From Allopontixanthobacter sediminis (GTDB lineage Bacteria > Pseudomonadota > Alphaproteobacteria > Sphingomonadales > Sphingomonadaceae): 64,000 nt of DNA. The position numbers and the translations under genes were made by a program. Positions 34,967 to 43,849 of this stretch are shown one piece after another. The notes under the pieces are model-generated. The model did no database searches. It was not told the DNA's origin and saw only the letters and a list, made by a program, of their open reading frames with translations. The stretch covers positions 310,001 to 374,000 of the forward strand of contig NZ_WTYL01000002.1 in the NCBI RefSeq assembly GCF_009828115.1. The letters run 5' to 3'. Positions within the stretch are counted from its first letter, which is position 1; each line of letters starts with the position of its first letter.

Positions 34967-36226
34967 TTGCTTTATCATGCACATGAAATGCAGCGCGCCT
35001 GGCTCAACAGCGCCAGCGCCTGGGCGTCCATCGGTTCCGAAATTCTCGGCAACCCGCGGATGCCGATGGGTTATCTCGGCCTCGGCCCCGCCGCATCCTC
35101 CGCGCTGGAGGTGTTCGCGCACGCTGCAGCGCCTCGCGGCAAGCCCGAGTTCGGCATCGAAAACGTATTCGTGGACGGTACCGAATGCCCGCTCGCTGAA
35201 TCGGTAGTCGTGACCAAGCCGTTCGGTGACCTGCTTAAGTTCCGCCGCGAAGGATTGCCCGCCAGCGCACCCCGGTTGCTGATAGTCGCCCCGATGAGCG
35301 GTCATTTCGCCACCCTGCTGCGCGGCACGGTCGAGCGGATGGCGGAAAGCTGCGAGGTTTATATCACCGACTGGGCCGATGCCCGCACGGTGCCGGTCCG
35401 CGACGGCCGCTTCGATCTCGACGATTACATCGATTACCTCATCGAATTTCTCGAATTCATCGGCCCCGGCGCGCATATGATGGCGGTGTGCCAGCCATCG
35501 GTGCCCGCGCTGGCCGCAACCGCCCTGATGAACGCCGACAAGCACCCCGCGCGTCCACTAACGCTGACCATGATGGGCGGACCGATCGATACCCGCAAAT
35601 CGCCGACCACGGTCAACGATCTGGCGATGGAGCGCCCTCTGTCATGGTTCCGCCGGACAGTGATCGCGACCGTGCCGTTCAGCTATCCCGGTGCGGGCCG
35701 CAGGGTCTATCCGGGTTTCCTTCAGCTCGCCAGTTTCATGAGCATGAATCTGAGCAGCCACATGATGAGCCATTTCGAGATGTTCAAGCATCTCAACGCG
35801 GGCGACGATGCCGATGCGCAGGCGAGCGCGCAGGCGACCAAGGATTTCTACGAGGAATACCGTTCGGTCTGCGACATGACCGCGGAATTCTACCTGCAGA
35901 CGGTGGAAGAAGTGTTCCAGAAGCACTCCATCCCCAACGGCACGTTCGAACACCGCGGCAAGGTCGTGGATCTGGCCGCGATCAAGGACACCGCGATCCT
36001 GTGCGTCGAAGGCGAGCGGGACGATATCTCGGGTATCGGCCAGACCAAGGCAGCGCTCGATCTCGTTTCGAGCCTCGCCGCAGGCAAGAAGCAATATTAC
36101 CTGGCCGAAGGTGCCGGACATTACGGGATATTCAACGGCAGCCGTTGGCGTGACAAGATCGCCCCGGTGGTCGAAGATTTCCTCGGAAAGCACGGCAAAC
36201 AAGCGCGGCTGAAAGCGGTCGCTTAA
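34967..36226 (+). CDS. phaZ: Intracellular polyhydroxybutyrate depolymerase
   Basis: Mobilises stored PHB. The 419-residue protein opens with the family-typical LLYHAHEMQRAWLN and contains VAPMSGHFATLLRGTV, TDWADARTVPV and GGPIDTRKSPTTVND, which fit the intracellular PhaZ family; the C-terminal EGAGHYGIFNGSRWRDKI provides the likely catalytic His. I take the TTG at 34967 because aggggaa sits 5-11 bases upstream; an in-frame GTG at 34928 would give a longer, less conserved N-terminus. phaB lies 27 kb away. Confidence 0.9.
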   Translation: MLYHAHEMQRAWLNSASAWASIGSEILGNPRMPMGYLGLGPAASSALEVFAHAAAPRGKPEFGIENVFVDGTECPLAESVVVTKPFGDLLKFRREGLPASAPRLLIVAPMSGHFATLLRGTVERMAESCEVYITDWADARTVPVRDGRFDLDDYIDYLIEFLEFIGPGAHMMAVCQPSVPALAATALMNADKHPARPLTLTMMGGPIDTRKSPTTVNDLAMERPLSWFRRTVIATVPFSYPGAGRRVYPGFLQLASFMSMNLSSHMMSHFEMFKHLNAGDDADAQASAQATKDFYEEYRSVCDMTAEFYLQTVEEVFQKHSIPNGTFEHRGKVVDLAAIKDTAILCVEGERDDISGIGQTKAALDLVSSLAAGKKQYYLAEGAGHYGIFNGSRWRDKIAPVVEDFLGKHGKQARLKAVA

Positions 36227-36250
36227 GCGGGCGCTCGCCAAGGCAAGCCG

Positions 36251-36862
36251 CTATGCCGGTCCGGGGGGAATGCCCGCATCGCGGCGTCCGAAAATGCGCT
36301 TGATGATCCGGCGCGCTTTCAGCAGCAGCCATGTCGCCAGCGCGAGCAGGACCAGCGCGATGCCGCCCGCCGCCAACGGATATTCATAGGCGGCGTAGAG
36401 CAGCCCTGCGGTGGCGACATCCTCCACGCTCGACATTACGACATTGGACACCGGTTCCGGACTCGTGTTGATCACCGCCCGCGCGCCGGCTTTTCCGCCA
36501 TGCGCCAGCAGTGCGCCTCCGCCGCCGAGCACGAACGCGATCACCTGTGTTGCCGGGTCCGAAGGATCCACGATCGCCAGCGCCAGCAATGCACCGCCGA
36601 CCGGCCGGACGAAGGTATGGACCCCGTCCCACAGGGAATCGAGCCATGCCACCTTGTCGGCGAAAAACTCGCACAGCGCGGCGAGGCCGGCGATCCCCAT
36701 GACCCACGGATTGGCCAGGACCTGCAGGCTCGCGAGATGTTCGGGCAGCGGAATGGCGCCCCATTGCATGGCGAGGCCAGTGGCGAGGATACTAAGGTAC
36801 AACCGCCAACCCGACAGCAGGCTGACGCTGCCGGCGATTCCAAGAATTTCGATAATCCCCAC
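36251..36862 (-). CDS. DUF4126 domain membrane protein
   Basis: A 203-residue membrane protein with about five hydrophobic segments. It carries the characteristic LSGWRLYLSILATGLAMQWG opening, then LGGGGALLAHGGKAGARAVIN and the C-terminal basic tail KARRIIKRIFGRRDAG. It fits DUF4126, whose function is unknown. Its start is near the lipoprotein gene on the same strand, with a 54-bp gap, so co-transcription is possible. Confidence 0.82.
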   Translation of the reverse strand: MGIIEILGIAGSVSLLSGWRLYLSILATGLAMQWGAIPLPEHLASLQVLANPWVMGIAGLAALCEFFADKVAWLDSLWDGVHTFVRPVGGALLALAIVDPSDPATQVIAFVLGGGGALLAHGGKAGARAVINTSPEPVSNVVMSSVEDVATAGLLYAAYEYPLAAGGIALVLLALATWLLLKARRIIKRIFGRRDAGIPPGPA

Positions 36863-36916
36863 GGTCCGCCTCCCCGATAACGTTTGAAACTGCGCGCAAA
36901 CCCGGCGCAGCGCAAG

Positions 36917-37561
36917 CTAGAGCGCGTTACCGACCACCTGCATCCGGTCGGCCGAGCAATCGAAATTCGCCGCGCGCTCGTCCGCGATGCTCCGCGCCCG
37001 GGTGTTGAGATCCGGCGTGTCGCCCGCGATTTGCGCGATACGGCAGCCGGGCGATTGCGCGGTGCCGACCTTCTCGACCGCCAGTACCGACCGGCCGCGA
37101 TCTTCCATGGTGGCGTCGTTCAGGCGGAAAATCACCGCGATCGGACGCCCCTCGTCCAGCCGCCATTCGATGGTCGTGCCGATCGAGTTGAACGCGCCGA
37201 TGCTCTGGAATTCATCGTTGCGGACCCCGGCGTCGAGATCATACCGCCCGTCCCCGTCATGCAGCAGCAACGGCAAACCGGCGCGGCCGGGACAGCGGTA
37301 GTCGACGCTGTGGCCCTCGGCCGCTTCCCGGGTCACGGTGCAATCGTCGAAGTCGAGCGTGCTGTAGTCGGAAGTAAAGCGCGCGGGTTCGGGAGAATCT
37401 TGCGGCGCATCCCCGGCGGGCAAATCCTGCACGGCCGGCCCTGCACCCTGGCGTGCAACCTCCGCTGTCTCCTCCTCCGGCTGGCCGCAGCCACCGAGCA
37501 GGATGAGCGGGGCGGCGAATATCGCTGCGAAGGCGCGGCGCCGGGGGATGAAACCTGTCAT
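36917..37561 (-). CDS. Predicted lipoprotein of unknown function
   Basis: A 214-residue protein with an N-terminal signal and lipobox LILLGGC (Cys near 25). The mature region has an acidic Pro/Glu/Gln stretch and then a compact domain with the conserved-looking cysteines DDCTVTREA, DYRCPGRAG, SPGCRIAQI and NFDCSADRM, possibly two disulfides. The start ATG (37561) follows from the signal peptide; a longer frame to 37843 overlaps the thiolase antisense. It is followed by DUF4126 on the same strand. No function assigned. Confidence 0.75.
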   Translation of the reverse strand: MTGFIPRRRAFAAIFAAPLILLGGCGQPEEETAEVARQGAGPAVQDLPAGDAPQDSPEPARFTSDYSTLDFDDCTVTREAAEGHSVDYRCPGRAGLPLLLHDGDGRYDLDAGVRNDEFQSIGAFNSIGTTIEWRLDEGRPIAVIFRLNDATMEDRGRSVLAVEKVGTAQSPGCRIAQIAGDTPDLNTRARSIADERAANFDCSADRMQVVGNAL

Positions 37562-37599
37562 CCCCGCAAAACGCCGCGCCGTGCCCGCAAGTTCCGGTA

Positions 37600-38778
37600 T
37601 CAGAAGATTTCGAACAGTCCCGCCGCACCCATTCCGCCGCCGACACACATGGTGACAACCGCGTATTTCGCGCCGCGGCGCTTGCCTTCGATCAAAGCGT
37701 GGCCGGTGCAGCGTGCGCCCGTCATGCCGTAGGGGTGGCCGATCGAGATCGAGCCGCCGTTGACGTTGAGCAGGCTGTTGTCGATGCCCAGCTTGTCGCG
37801 GCAGTAGATGACCTGCACCGCGAAGGCTTCGTTCAGTTCCCACAGGCCGATGTCGCCGATCTTGAGGTCGAACCGTTCGAGCAGCTTGGGAATGGCGAAG
37901 ACGGGGCCGATGCCCATTTCGTCAGGCTCCGTCCCGGCGACAGCCATGCCGACATAGCGGCCGAGCGGTGTCAGGCCGCGCTTTTCGGCGGTCTTGGCTT
38001 CCATCACCACGCAGGCGCTCGAACCGTCGGAAAGCTGCGAAGCGTTACCGGCGGTGATGGTCATGTCGGGGCCCATCACCGGCTTGAGGCTGGCAAGCCC
38101 TTCCAGCGTGGTTTCGGGCCGGTTGCCTTCGTCCTTGGCGATGGTCACTTCGACGTCGCTGACTTCGCCGCTTTCCTTGTCCTTCACCTTGTGGGTGGTG
38201 GTCACCGGCACGATTTCATCGTCGAACTTGCCGGCTTGCTGGGCAGCGGCGGTGCGCATCTGCGATTCCAGCGCGTATTCGTCCATCGCTTCGCGGGTGA
38301 TGCCGTAACGCGCGGCCACCGTTTCGGCGGTCTGCAACATGGGCATATAAACCGCGCCGTGCATCGCCATCAGTTCCCGGTCGGGCGCGACACGCATTTC
38401 GGGGGTCTGCACCAGGCTGATCGATTCCTGGCCGCCGGCCGCGACGATATCCATCCGGTCGATGATCACTTGCTTGGCCGCCGTGGCGATGGTCATCAGG
38501 CCGGACGAACACTGGCGGTCCATCGTCATGCCGGACACTGTCACCGGCAGGCCGGCGCGCAAGGCGACCTGCCGGCCGAGATTGCCCGCCTGCGTACCCT
38601 GCTGGAGCGCGGAGCCCCAGATCACGTCGTCCACTTCGGCGCCCTCGATGCCGGCGCGTTCCAGCGCGGGCCTCAGCGAATAGGCGCCCAGCGTAGCGCC
38701 CGAAGTGGAATTGAAAGCGCCCTTGTAAGCGCGGCCGATAGCCGTGCGGGCGGTTGAAACGATGACTGCGTCACGCAT
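37600..38778 (-). CDS. fadA: Acetyl-CoA acyltransferase (thiolase)
   Basis: Thiolytic cleavage or condensation of acyl-CoA, 392 residues. Cys90 in [13 protein letters not shown], His in [14 protein letters not shown] and Cys in [10 protein letters not shown] form the classic triad. Its neighbours (a MaoC dehydratase upstream and PHB genes elsewhere in the window) suit either beta-oxidation or PHB synthesis, so fadA-like versus phaA-like cannot be decided. A 51-bp gap separates it from the MaoC gene. Confidence 0.92.
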   Translation of the reverse strand: MRDAVIVSTARTAIGRAYKGAFNSTSGATLGAYSLRPALERAGIEGAEVDDVIWGSALQQGTQAGNLGRQVALRAGLPVTVSGMTMDRQCSSGLMTIATAAKQVIIDRMDIVAAGGQESISLVQTPEMRVAPDRELMAMHGAVYMPMLQTAETVAARYGITREAMDEYALESQMRTAAAQQAGKFDDEIVPVTTTHKVKDKESGEVSDVEVTIAKDEGNRPETTLEGLASLKPVMGPDMTITAGNASQLSDGSSACVVMEAKTAEKRGLTPLGRYVGMAVAGTEPDEMGIGPVFAIPKLLERFDLKIGDIGLWELNEAFAVQVIYCRDKLGIDNSLLNVNGGSISIGHPYGMTGARCTGHALIEGKRRGAKYAVVTMCVGGGMGAAGLFEIF

Positions 38779-38829
38779 GGTGAATTCCTTGAAACATGGT
38801 TGGTCGTAGCCCCGGGGGAGGACGGGAAA

Positions 38830-39279
38830 TCAGACGAAGTAGAGTGAAATCCACTCACAGATGAAGGCGGGTTTGTCTTCGCCTTCGATTTCCATCGTGA
38901 TTTCACTGGTCTGTTGCCATTGGCCCGGCCGCTTTTCGACCATTTCGAGCAGTTTCCAGTGCGCGCGAATGCGCTTGCCGGACCGGACCGGTGCGATGAA
39001 GCGGGTTTTGTTGCCGCCGTAATTCACTGCCATTTTGAGCCCGTCCAAGCGGGGAACATCGCTGTTTGCGGTGAGATAGGGCATCATCGACAGCGTAAGG
39101 AAACCGTGGGCGATGGTCCCGCCGAAGGGGGTCATCTTGGCTTTTTCTTCGTCGAGATGGATGAACTGCTTGTCGCCGGTGGCTTCAGCGAATTGATTGA
39201 TCCGTTCCTGGCTCATTTCGGCCCATTCGCTGGTACCGATGTTTTCGCCGACTTTTTCTGCCATTTCCTGCGGGCTCAT
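38830..39279 (-). CDS. MaoC-like enoyl-CoA hydratase
   Basis: Hotdog-fold (R)-specific hydratase/dehydratase of 149 residues. The MaoC signature is GDKQFIHLDEEKAKMTPFGGTIAHGFLTLSMM, with the hydratase-type Asp/His region. It probably feeds enoyl-CoA to 3-hydroxyacyl-CoA in fatty acid or PHB metabolism, in line with the thiolase 51 bp downstream on the same strand. Confidence 0.89.
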   Translation of the reverse strand: MSPQEMAEKVGENIGTSEWAEMSQERINQFAEATGDKQFIHLDEEKAKMTPFGGTIAHGFLTLSMMPYLTANSDVPRLDGLKMAVNYGGNKTRFIAPVRSGKRIRAHWKLLEMVEKRPGQWQQTSEITMEIEGEDKPAFICEWISLYFV

Positions 39280-39339
39280 ATGCCTCTCCTCTGGTCGCTA
39301 TTACGATGGGAATGGCGGCTTCATGCCGGATTAAACAGG

Positions 39340-40737
39340 TCAGCGCAACGCGGGAGAATCTGCCGTTACGGCATCCGAGTGCGCGGCGGATGCGCGGGCG
39401 CCGCCAAGGCTTCCGCGCAGCTTTCCGACCGGCGAATCGTGCAGGCGGCAGTAACTCCACAACGCGCATTGCAGCCCGATCAGCAGCAGGATGAACGGCT
39501 GGTAGGCTATCCCCTGGAACAGCGATCCGACCAGATAGATGATCTGGCCGAACTGCAATGCGCTGGCGAGCGGAGCCTGCCATTGTTCCTGCGCCGCGCT
39601 GCGTCCGCGCCAGCGTCGGCGGAGCCGTTCCATCTGCCACACACCCAGCAATTGCAGCCACAACCACAGGGTCAGGCCGGGCCAACCCTGCTCGCCGAGC
39701 ATCTCGAAGATCGCCGAATGATAGGCGCGCGCTTCGTCGGTCACTTCGCGGTATTCCACCGCCATGGTGTTCCCGGCCTCTTCGGTAACGGGGATGTTGT
39801 AGGTGAACTTGTTGCCGCGGTAAGCATCGAACCCGCCGCCGAACGGGTTCTCCGATGCGTAGTCGAGGGTCCATTGCCACACCGCCACCCGGGTGGAGGC
39901 GGACTCGTCGCCCTGCGGACTGTTGATGGTGGACATGCGCTCGTAATAGCTCTGCGGCAGGAACGGCAGCGCCGCCAGCCCGAGCGCGGCGCCCGCCGCA
40001 ATGAACACCATCCGTCGCTTAACATCGCGCAGGATCAGCAGGCCGAGCACGGCGATGCACAGCAGTCCGGTGCGCGCCTCGGTCCCCACCGGGATCAGCA
40101 GGCAGGCGAAGATCAGGCAATAGGCGAACAGCTTCACCCGCCAATCCGGGTGGAAAACCGTTCCATGCCTGGTAAACCACAGGATCAGCGGGATGATCGC
40201 CACTGCCACCGTCGCCAGGGTCGAGCTTTCGTAGAGACCGCTGTTGTCGTTGACGAAGAAATACAGGCTTTCATAGCCGCCGCCGCCAAGCGCGGTCTTC
40301 ATGCCTGCGCTGATGATGATCGCCGAAACCGTCAGCACCATGATTAGCGCCGCACCTTCGATCCGTAGCCGGGTGGTAAGGGTGAGCGGGAAGAAGATCG
40401 CGAACACCAGCGCTTTCCACACCCATTCCCACTTGTTCGCCGCTTCGAGCGGGAAGTCGGCCATGCTGGTGGTGATGCCGCAATAGGCGAGCAGGCACAG
40501 CATCAGGAACTGGCGGAAGGTGAAACGGCTGCCCCGTTTGGGGTCGGCCAGCAGCCAGCCGGCGAAGGCGGCACAGAACGCGATCAGCGAAATCGGCAGG
40601 GCTGGCGTCAGGCTCCAGCCGATTTTCTGCGGCGCCAGGATGTCGATATAGAGATACGCCAGCACCCACAGGAACGGGCGGCGAACGCCCACCGCGAGGA
40701 AAGCGAGCACGAAGGTAAAGAGCGCAAGGTCCAGCAT
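39340..40737 (-). CDS. O-glycosylation ligase, exosortase A-associated (Wzy/O-antigen ligase fold)
   Basis: A multi-spanning membrane protein of 465 residues related to O-antigen ligases. It has about eleven hydrophobic segments, a periplasmic loop with GTEARTGLLCIAVLGLLIL, and the family's NPFGGGFDAYRGNKF and YHSAIFEMLGEQGWPGL motifs. It fits the ligases tied to exosortase A systems, which transfer repeat units to target proteins or lipids. The start ATG at 40737 (MLDLALFTF) is preferred over an upstream in-frame ATG. No exosortase gene is in the window. A 45-residue ORF ends 4 bp upstream on the same strand. Confidence 0.87.
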   Translation of the reverse strand: MLDLALFTFVLAFLAVGVRRPFLWVLAYLYIDILAPQKIGWSLTPALPISLIAFCAAFAGWLLADPKRGSRFTFRQFLMLCLLAYCGITTSMADFPLEAANKWEWVWKALVFAIFFPLTLTTRLRIEGAALIMVLTVSAIIISAGMKTALGGGGYESLYFFVNDNSGLYESSTLATVAVAIIPLILWFTRHGTVFHPDWRVKLFAYCLIFACLLIPVGTEARTGLLCIAVLGLLILRDVKRRMVFIAAGAALGLAALPFLPQSYYERMSTINSPQGDESASTRVAVWQWTLDYASENPFGGGFDAYRGNKFTYNIPVTEEAGNTMAVEYREVTDEARAYHSAIFEMLGEQGWPGLTLWLWLQLLGVWQMERLRRRWRGRSAAQEQWQAPLASALQFGQIIYLVGSLFQGIAYQPFILLLIGLQCALWSYCRLHDSPVGKLRGSLGGARASAAHSDAVTADSPALR

Positions 40738-40741
40738 TGCC

Positions 40742-40879
40742 TCAGCGTGCCTTGTCCGGAGCGTCCACGGCGTCATCTTCCGCCTGCGTATCGCGGTCGA
40801 GATCGTCGCGGCCCAACATCCGGATCAGTGCAACCACGATCAGCAAATGCGCGAGGCCAAGGGCGAAGTAATCGATCAC
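40742..40879 (-). CDS. Micro-ORF (45 residues) upstream of the O-glycosylation ligase
   Basis: Not a long frame, but a plausible small membrane protein: GTG start, then IDYFALGLAHLLIVVALIRM, an N-terminal hydrophobic helix of about 20 residues, and an acidic tail GRDDLDRDTQAEDDAVDAPD. It ends 4 bp before the ligase start, which suggests coupling. The ribosome site is weak. It is divergent from the glycosyltransferase gene by 101 bp. I recognise no family. Confidence 0.55.
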   Translation of the reverse strand: MIDYFALGLAHLLIVVALIRMLGRDDLDRDTQAEDDAVDAPDKAR

Positions 40880-40980
40880 GGGTTCAGGCGGCCTCTCGGA
40901 CGGTTGGGAGTCGGTGTTGACCGCGGCATACCAGCGCGCGGTTGACGCGGTGTTAAGGATGCTGCGGTAAAGAAATCCGC

Positions 40981-42225
40981 ATGACCCGCGTGCTTCATGT
41001 CCTCGACCATTCGCTGCCGATGCACAGCGGTTACACCTTCCGTACCCGCGCCATCATGCGCAGCCAGCAGGCCGCCGGTATCGACGTGCGCGGGATTACC
41101 GGGCTGCGGCATGAACCCGGCGAAGCAGCCGCCGAGGTGCATGACGGGCTGATGTTCCACCGTACACCGGGCGCGGCAAGCGGCCCGGCGGGAATGCGCG
41201 AATGGCGCGAAGTTGCCCGGTTTGCGGATGCGATAGGCAAGCTCGCCGACGGTTGGCGGCCCGATATCCTCCATGCCCATTCGCCTGCCCTGTGCGGTCT
41301 CGCGGCGATGAAGGTCGCCCGCGCCCGAGGCATCCCGCTGGTCTACGAAATCCGCGCCTTCTGGGAAGACGCCGCCGTCGGCAACCGGACCGGACGCGAG
41401 GGATCGATCAGGTACCGTGCCACCAGGGCGCTGGAAAACCGCGTCGTGGCGGGCGCGGACGCCGTGTTCACCATCTGCGAGGGGCTGCGCGACGACTTGA
41501 TCGGGCGGGGATTTCCAGGCGGGAAAATCGGTCTCAGTCCCAACGGCGTCGACCTGACCCTGTTCGGCGATCCACCGCCGCGCGATGACCGGCTGGCATC
41601 CGAACTCGGCATCACCGCCGGTGCGCCGGTCATCGGCTTCATCGGCAGCTTCTACGATTACGAGGGCCTGGACGACCTGATCGCGGCCATGCCGCTGCTT
41701 CGGGCGCGCCATCCCGGCGCACAATTGCTGCTGGTGGGCGGCGGACCGATGGACGGCGCGCTCCGCGAACAAGCTGCGGCCTCCTCAGCCTCCGATGCCA
41801 TTATCTTCACCGGCCGGGTGCCGCACGACCAGGTCGAGCGGTATTATTCGCTGGTCGATATCCTCGCCTATCCGCGCAAGCGCAGCCGCCTCACCGATCT
41901 GGTGACCCCGCTGAAACCACTGGAAGCCATGGCGCAGCGCCGGATCGTGGCGGCATCCGACGTTGGCGGGCACCGGGAACTTATCAAGGACGGCGTCACC
42001 GGCAGCCTGTTCCCTGCTGACGACCCGCAGGGCTGCGCCGATGCGCTGGCCGACCTGATCGATGCGCGCGCCGATTGGGACGCGATGCGCGGGCGCGGCG
42101 TGGACCATGTTCGCCGCTACCACGACTGGGCTCTCAACATCCCGCGTTATCAATCCGTTTACCATCACTTGTTACGCCATGTCCCGCGGCACGAATTGCA
42201 GGGGGCCGTGCCGGACGCGGCATGA
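40981..42225 (+). CDS. Exosortase A-associated glycosyltransferase (GT4, GT-B)
   Basis: A 414-residue family-4 glycosyltransferase. It begins RVLHVLDHSLPMHSGYTFR, the N-terminal signature of exosortase/PEP-CTERM-associated GTs (the TIGR04063-type group). It has the donor-binding segment PLKPLEAMAQRRIVAASDVGG with the retaining EX7E-like Glu. The substrate sugar is unknown. It is divergent from the O-glycosylation ligase and its stop overlaps the next gene (ATGA), so the acidic protein is made coupled to it. Confidence 0.9.
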   Translation: MTRVLHVLDHSLPMHSGYTFRTRAIMRSQQAAGIDVRGITGLRHEPGEAAAEVHDGLMFHRTPGAASGPAGMREWREVARFADAIGKLADGWRPDILHAHSPALCGLAAMKVARARGIPLVYEIRAFWEDAAVGNRTGREGSIRYRATRALENRVVAGADAVFTICEGLRDDLIGRGFPGGKIGLSPNGVDLTLFGDPPPRDDRLASELGITAGAPVIGFIGSFYDYEGLDDLIAAMPLLRARHPGAQLLLVGGGPMDGALREQAAASSASDAIIFTGRVPHDQVERYYSLVDILAYPRKRSRLTDLVTPLKPLEAMAQRRIVAASDVGGHRELIKDGVTGSLFPADDPQGCADALADLIDARADWDAMRGRGVDHVRRYHDWALNIPRYQSVYHHLLRHVPRHELQGAVPDAA

Positions 42226-43535
42226 TTCGGGCGTTTGATCGTTCGGCCCAAACAGGGACAACCGAAGTGGCATCCAAAGTGGCATCGAGAATTAACCCGG
42301 CCAAGGCGCCGATCAGCACCCATCCGGCGTTTCCGGCCATCGTTGCCGCTTGGTTCGGAAGCCTGCTCGGCATCGGCAGCCTGATCGTACCCGCGGCTTT
42401 GTTCGAACAGGCCGCTGCCGCTTCCAGCCTGACTGCGATCATGCCTGCGGCGGAGGCCCCGCTCGGGTCCACCGCGCGGCTGCTGATCGCTGTGACCCTG
42501 GCAGTAGTCGGCGGGTTCGCCGGCCTGTTGCTGGCCCGCCGGATCGACGCAGCCAACCAGTCCGAGCCTGCAACGAGCAGCGAATCGCAGACCTATGAAA
42601 TCAAGGTACCGATCTCTGCGCTAGAAGAACTTGGTGCTGCCAGTCTCGATCAGCCGGTCGAAGGCCGGCGCCGGGCGGTGTTCGCCGCTGGTGAGCCGGA
42701 TGACGACAACATCATGGACGTCGCCGCGCTGGAATATGGTCATGATCTAGCAAGCGCGGAATGGGCGGATGAGGAAGCCGAAGAGGTTTCCGCAAATCTC
42801 GAGATGACGCTGCAAGGCTTCGATTTCGAAGTCCCGGGCGTTTCGCGCTCGGAAGATGTGTTCGTTGCCGACACGCCAGACGAGGCGGCTGTAGCCATGA
42901 GTGAAGAACCGGCGTCATCCGCGGCTGCACAGGCTCCCATGACCGCCGAACAGCTGATCCGGCGTCCGCTGGACGAGCTTGGCATCGTGCAACTGGTGGA
43001 ACGCTTCGCCCTGTCGCTGCAGCAGCGGCCCGCCAGCGCCTTTCACCGGGCCCCGCACGACCTGCCTAAAACCGCGCCTTCCGAATTCGCAGAGAACTAT
43101 GCGGAGGAAGACGACTTCACCCCGTTACCGGCCAACTACCCCGCCGAGTTACCCGCCGCGCTGCGCCCGATCGATCTGGAACTCAATGCGGATGAAGACG
43201 AGTATGACGAGTGGGATTGGGACGAATGTACCGCAGACAATGAAGAAAACGAAGACAGCGAGGATGAGGAATTCAGTTCCTTGCTGGCGCTGAGAAAATC
43301 GCACGCGGAACCGCGCAAGAGCGTCACCCTGCCCGCCGACGACGAGTGCGATCTCGAAGATTCCGTCGCAGTATTTCCCGGCCATGAAAGCATGGCGCCG
43401 CGGCGCAGGTTCGATGCGCCTTTCTCGGTAACTCCGGCCGGTGCCGAGCCTGCCGGACCAGCAGGTGCCGATGAGACGGAGCGGACACTGCGCGGGGCGC
43501 TCGAACAGCTGCGCAAGATGAGCGGTACCGGCTAA
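42222..43535 (+). CDS. Acidic membrane protein coupled to the glycosyltransferase
   Basis: A 437-residue protein of no recognised family. It has two hydrophobic segments near the N-terminus (IVAAWFGSLLGIGSLIVPAA and STARLLIAVTLAVVGGFAG, about residues 35-57 and 83-103), then a long, very acidic, low-complexity cytoplasmic or periplasmic region (DEDEYDEWDWDE and ENEDSEDEEF around 320-345) and a C-terminal helix ERTLRGALEQLRKM. The start ATG overlaps the glycosyltransferase stop, so the two are coupled. Possible role in organising the glycan machinery; that is inference. Confidence 0.72.
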   Translation: MIRAFDRSAQTGTTEVASKVASRINPAKAPISTHPAFPAIVAAWFGSLLGIGSLIVPAALFEQAAAASSLTAIMPAAEAPLGSTARLLIAVTLAVVGGFAGLLLARRIDAANQSEPATSSESQTYEIKVPISALEELGAASLDQPVEGRRRAVFAAGEPDDDNIMDVAALEYGHDLASAEWADEEAEEVSANLEMTLQGFDFEVPGVSRSEDVFVADTPDEAAVAMSEEPASSAAAQAPMTAEQLIRRPLDELGIVQLVERFALSLQQRPASAFHRAPHDLPKTAPSEFAENYAEEDDFTPLPANYPAELPAALRPIDLELNADEDEYDEWDWDECTADNEENEDSEDEEFSSLLALRKSHAEPRKSVTLPADDECDLEDSVAVFPGHESMAPRRRFDAPFSVTPAGAEPAGPAGADETERTLRGALEQLRKMSGTG

Positions 43536-43849
43536 TCGGGCGGCGGCCGAATCGCGGCGGGAAACTCGCCCGGAATCGCCAGTTTAGTCCAGCATTACAG
43601 CCATCTCGGCCCGGGGGAGCGATCCACCGGGCCCTCGGCGCTGGACGGGCCCTGCCGATCCGCCGCGTCGATATTCTTTTTCGGGGTGAAAGATAAGTTG
43701 CGCCTCCGCAGTTGCAAAAACCACTTCGTGTCGTCAATAACGTGCAAAGCGACATTTTTGCTACGGCTGGGATCAGTGAGAGTCGCACTTCATTGCCGAG
43801 GGGGGTCCTGCAAGCCCCTGGCCCGGCACCTGACAGAACTGGAATTGGA
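43536..43849 (+). other. Leader region before gltB (no gene)
   Basis: 314 bp without a supportable gene. Several GC-rich inverted repeats occur around 43610-43660 (gggccc pairs). TTGCAA at about 43713 followed 17 bases later by CAATAA is a weak promoter candidate for gltB. I could not match a known glutamate, FMN or ammonium riboswitch here. Confidence 0.35.
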
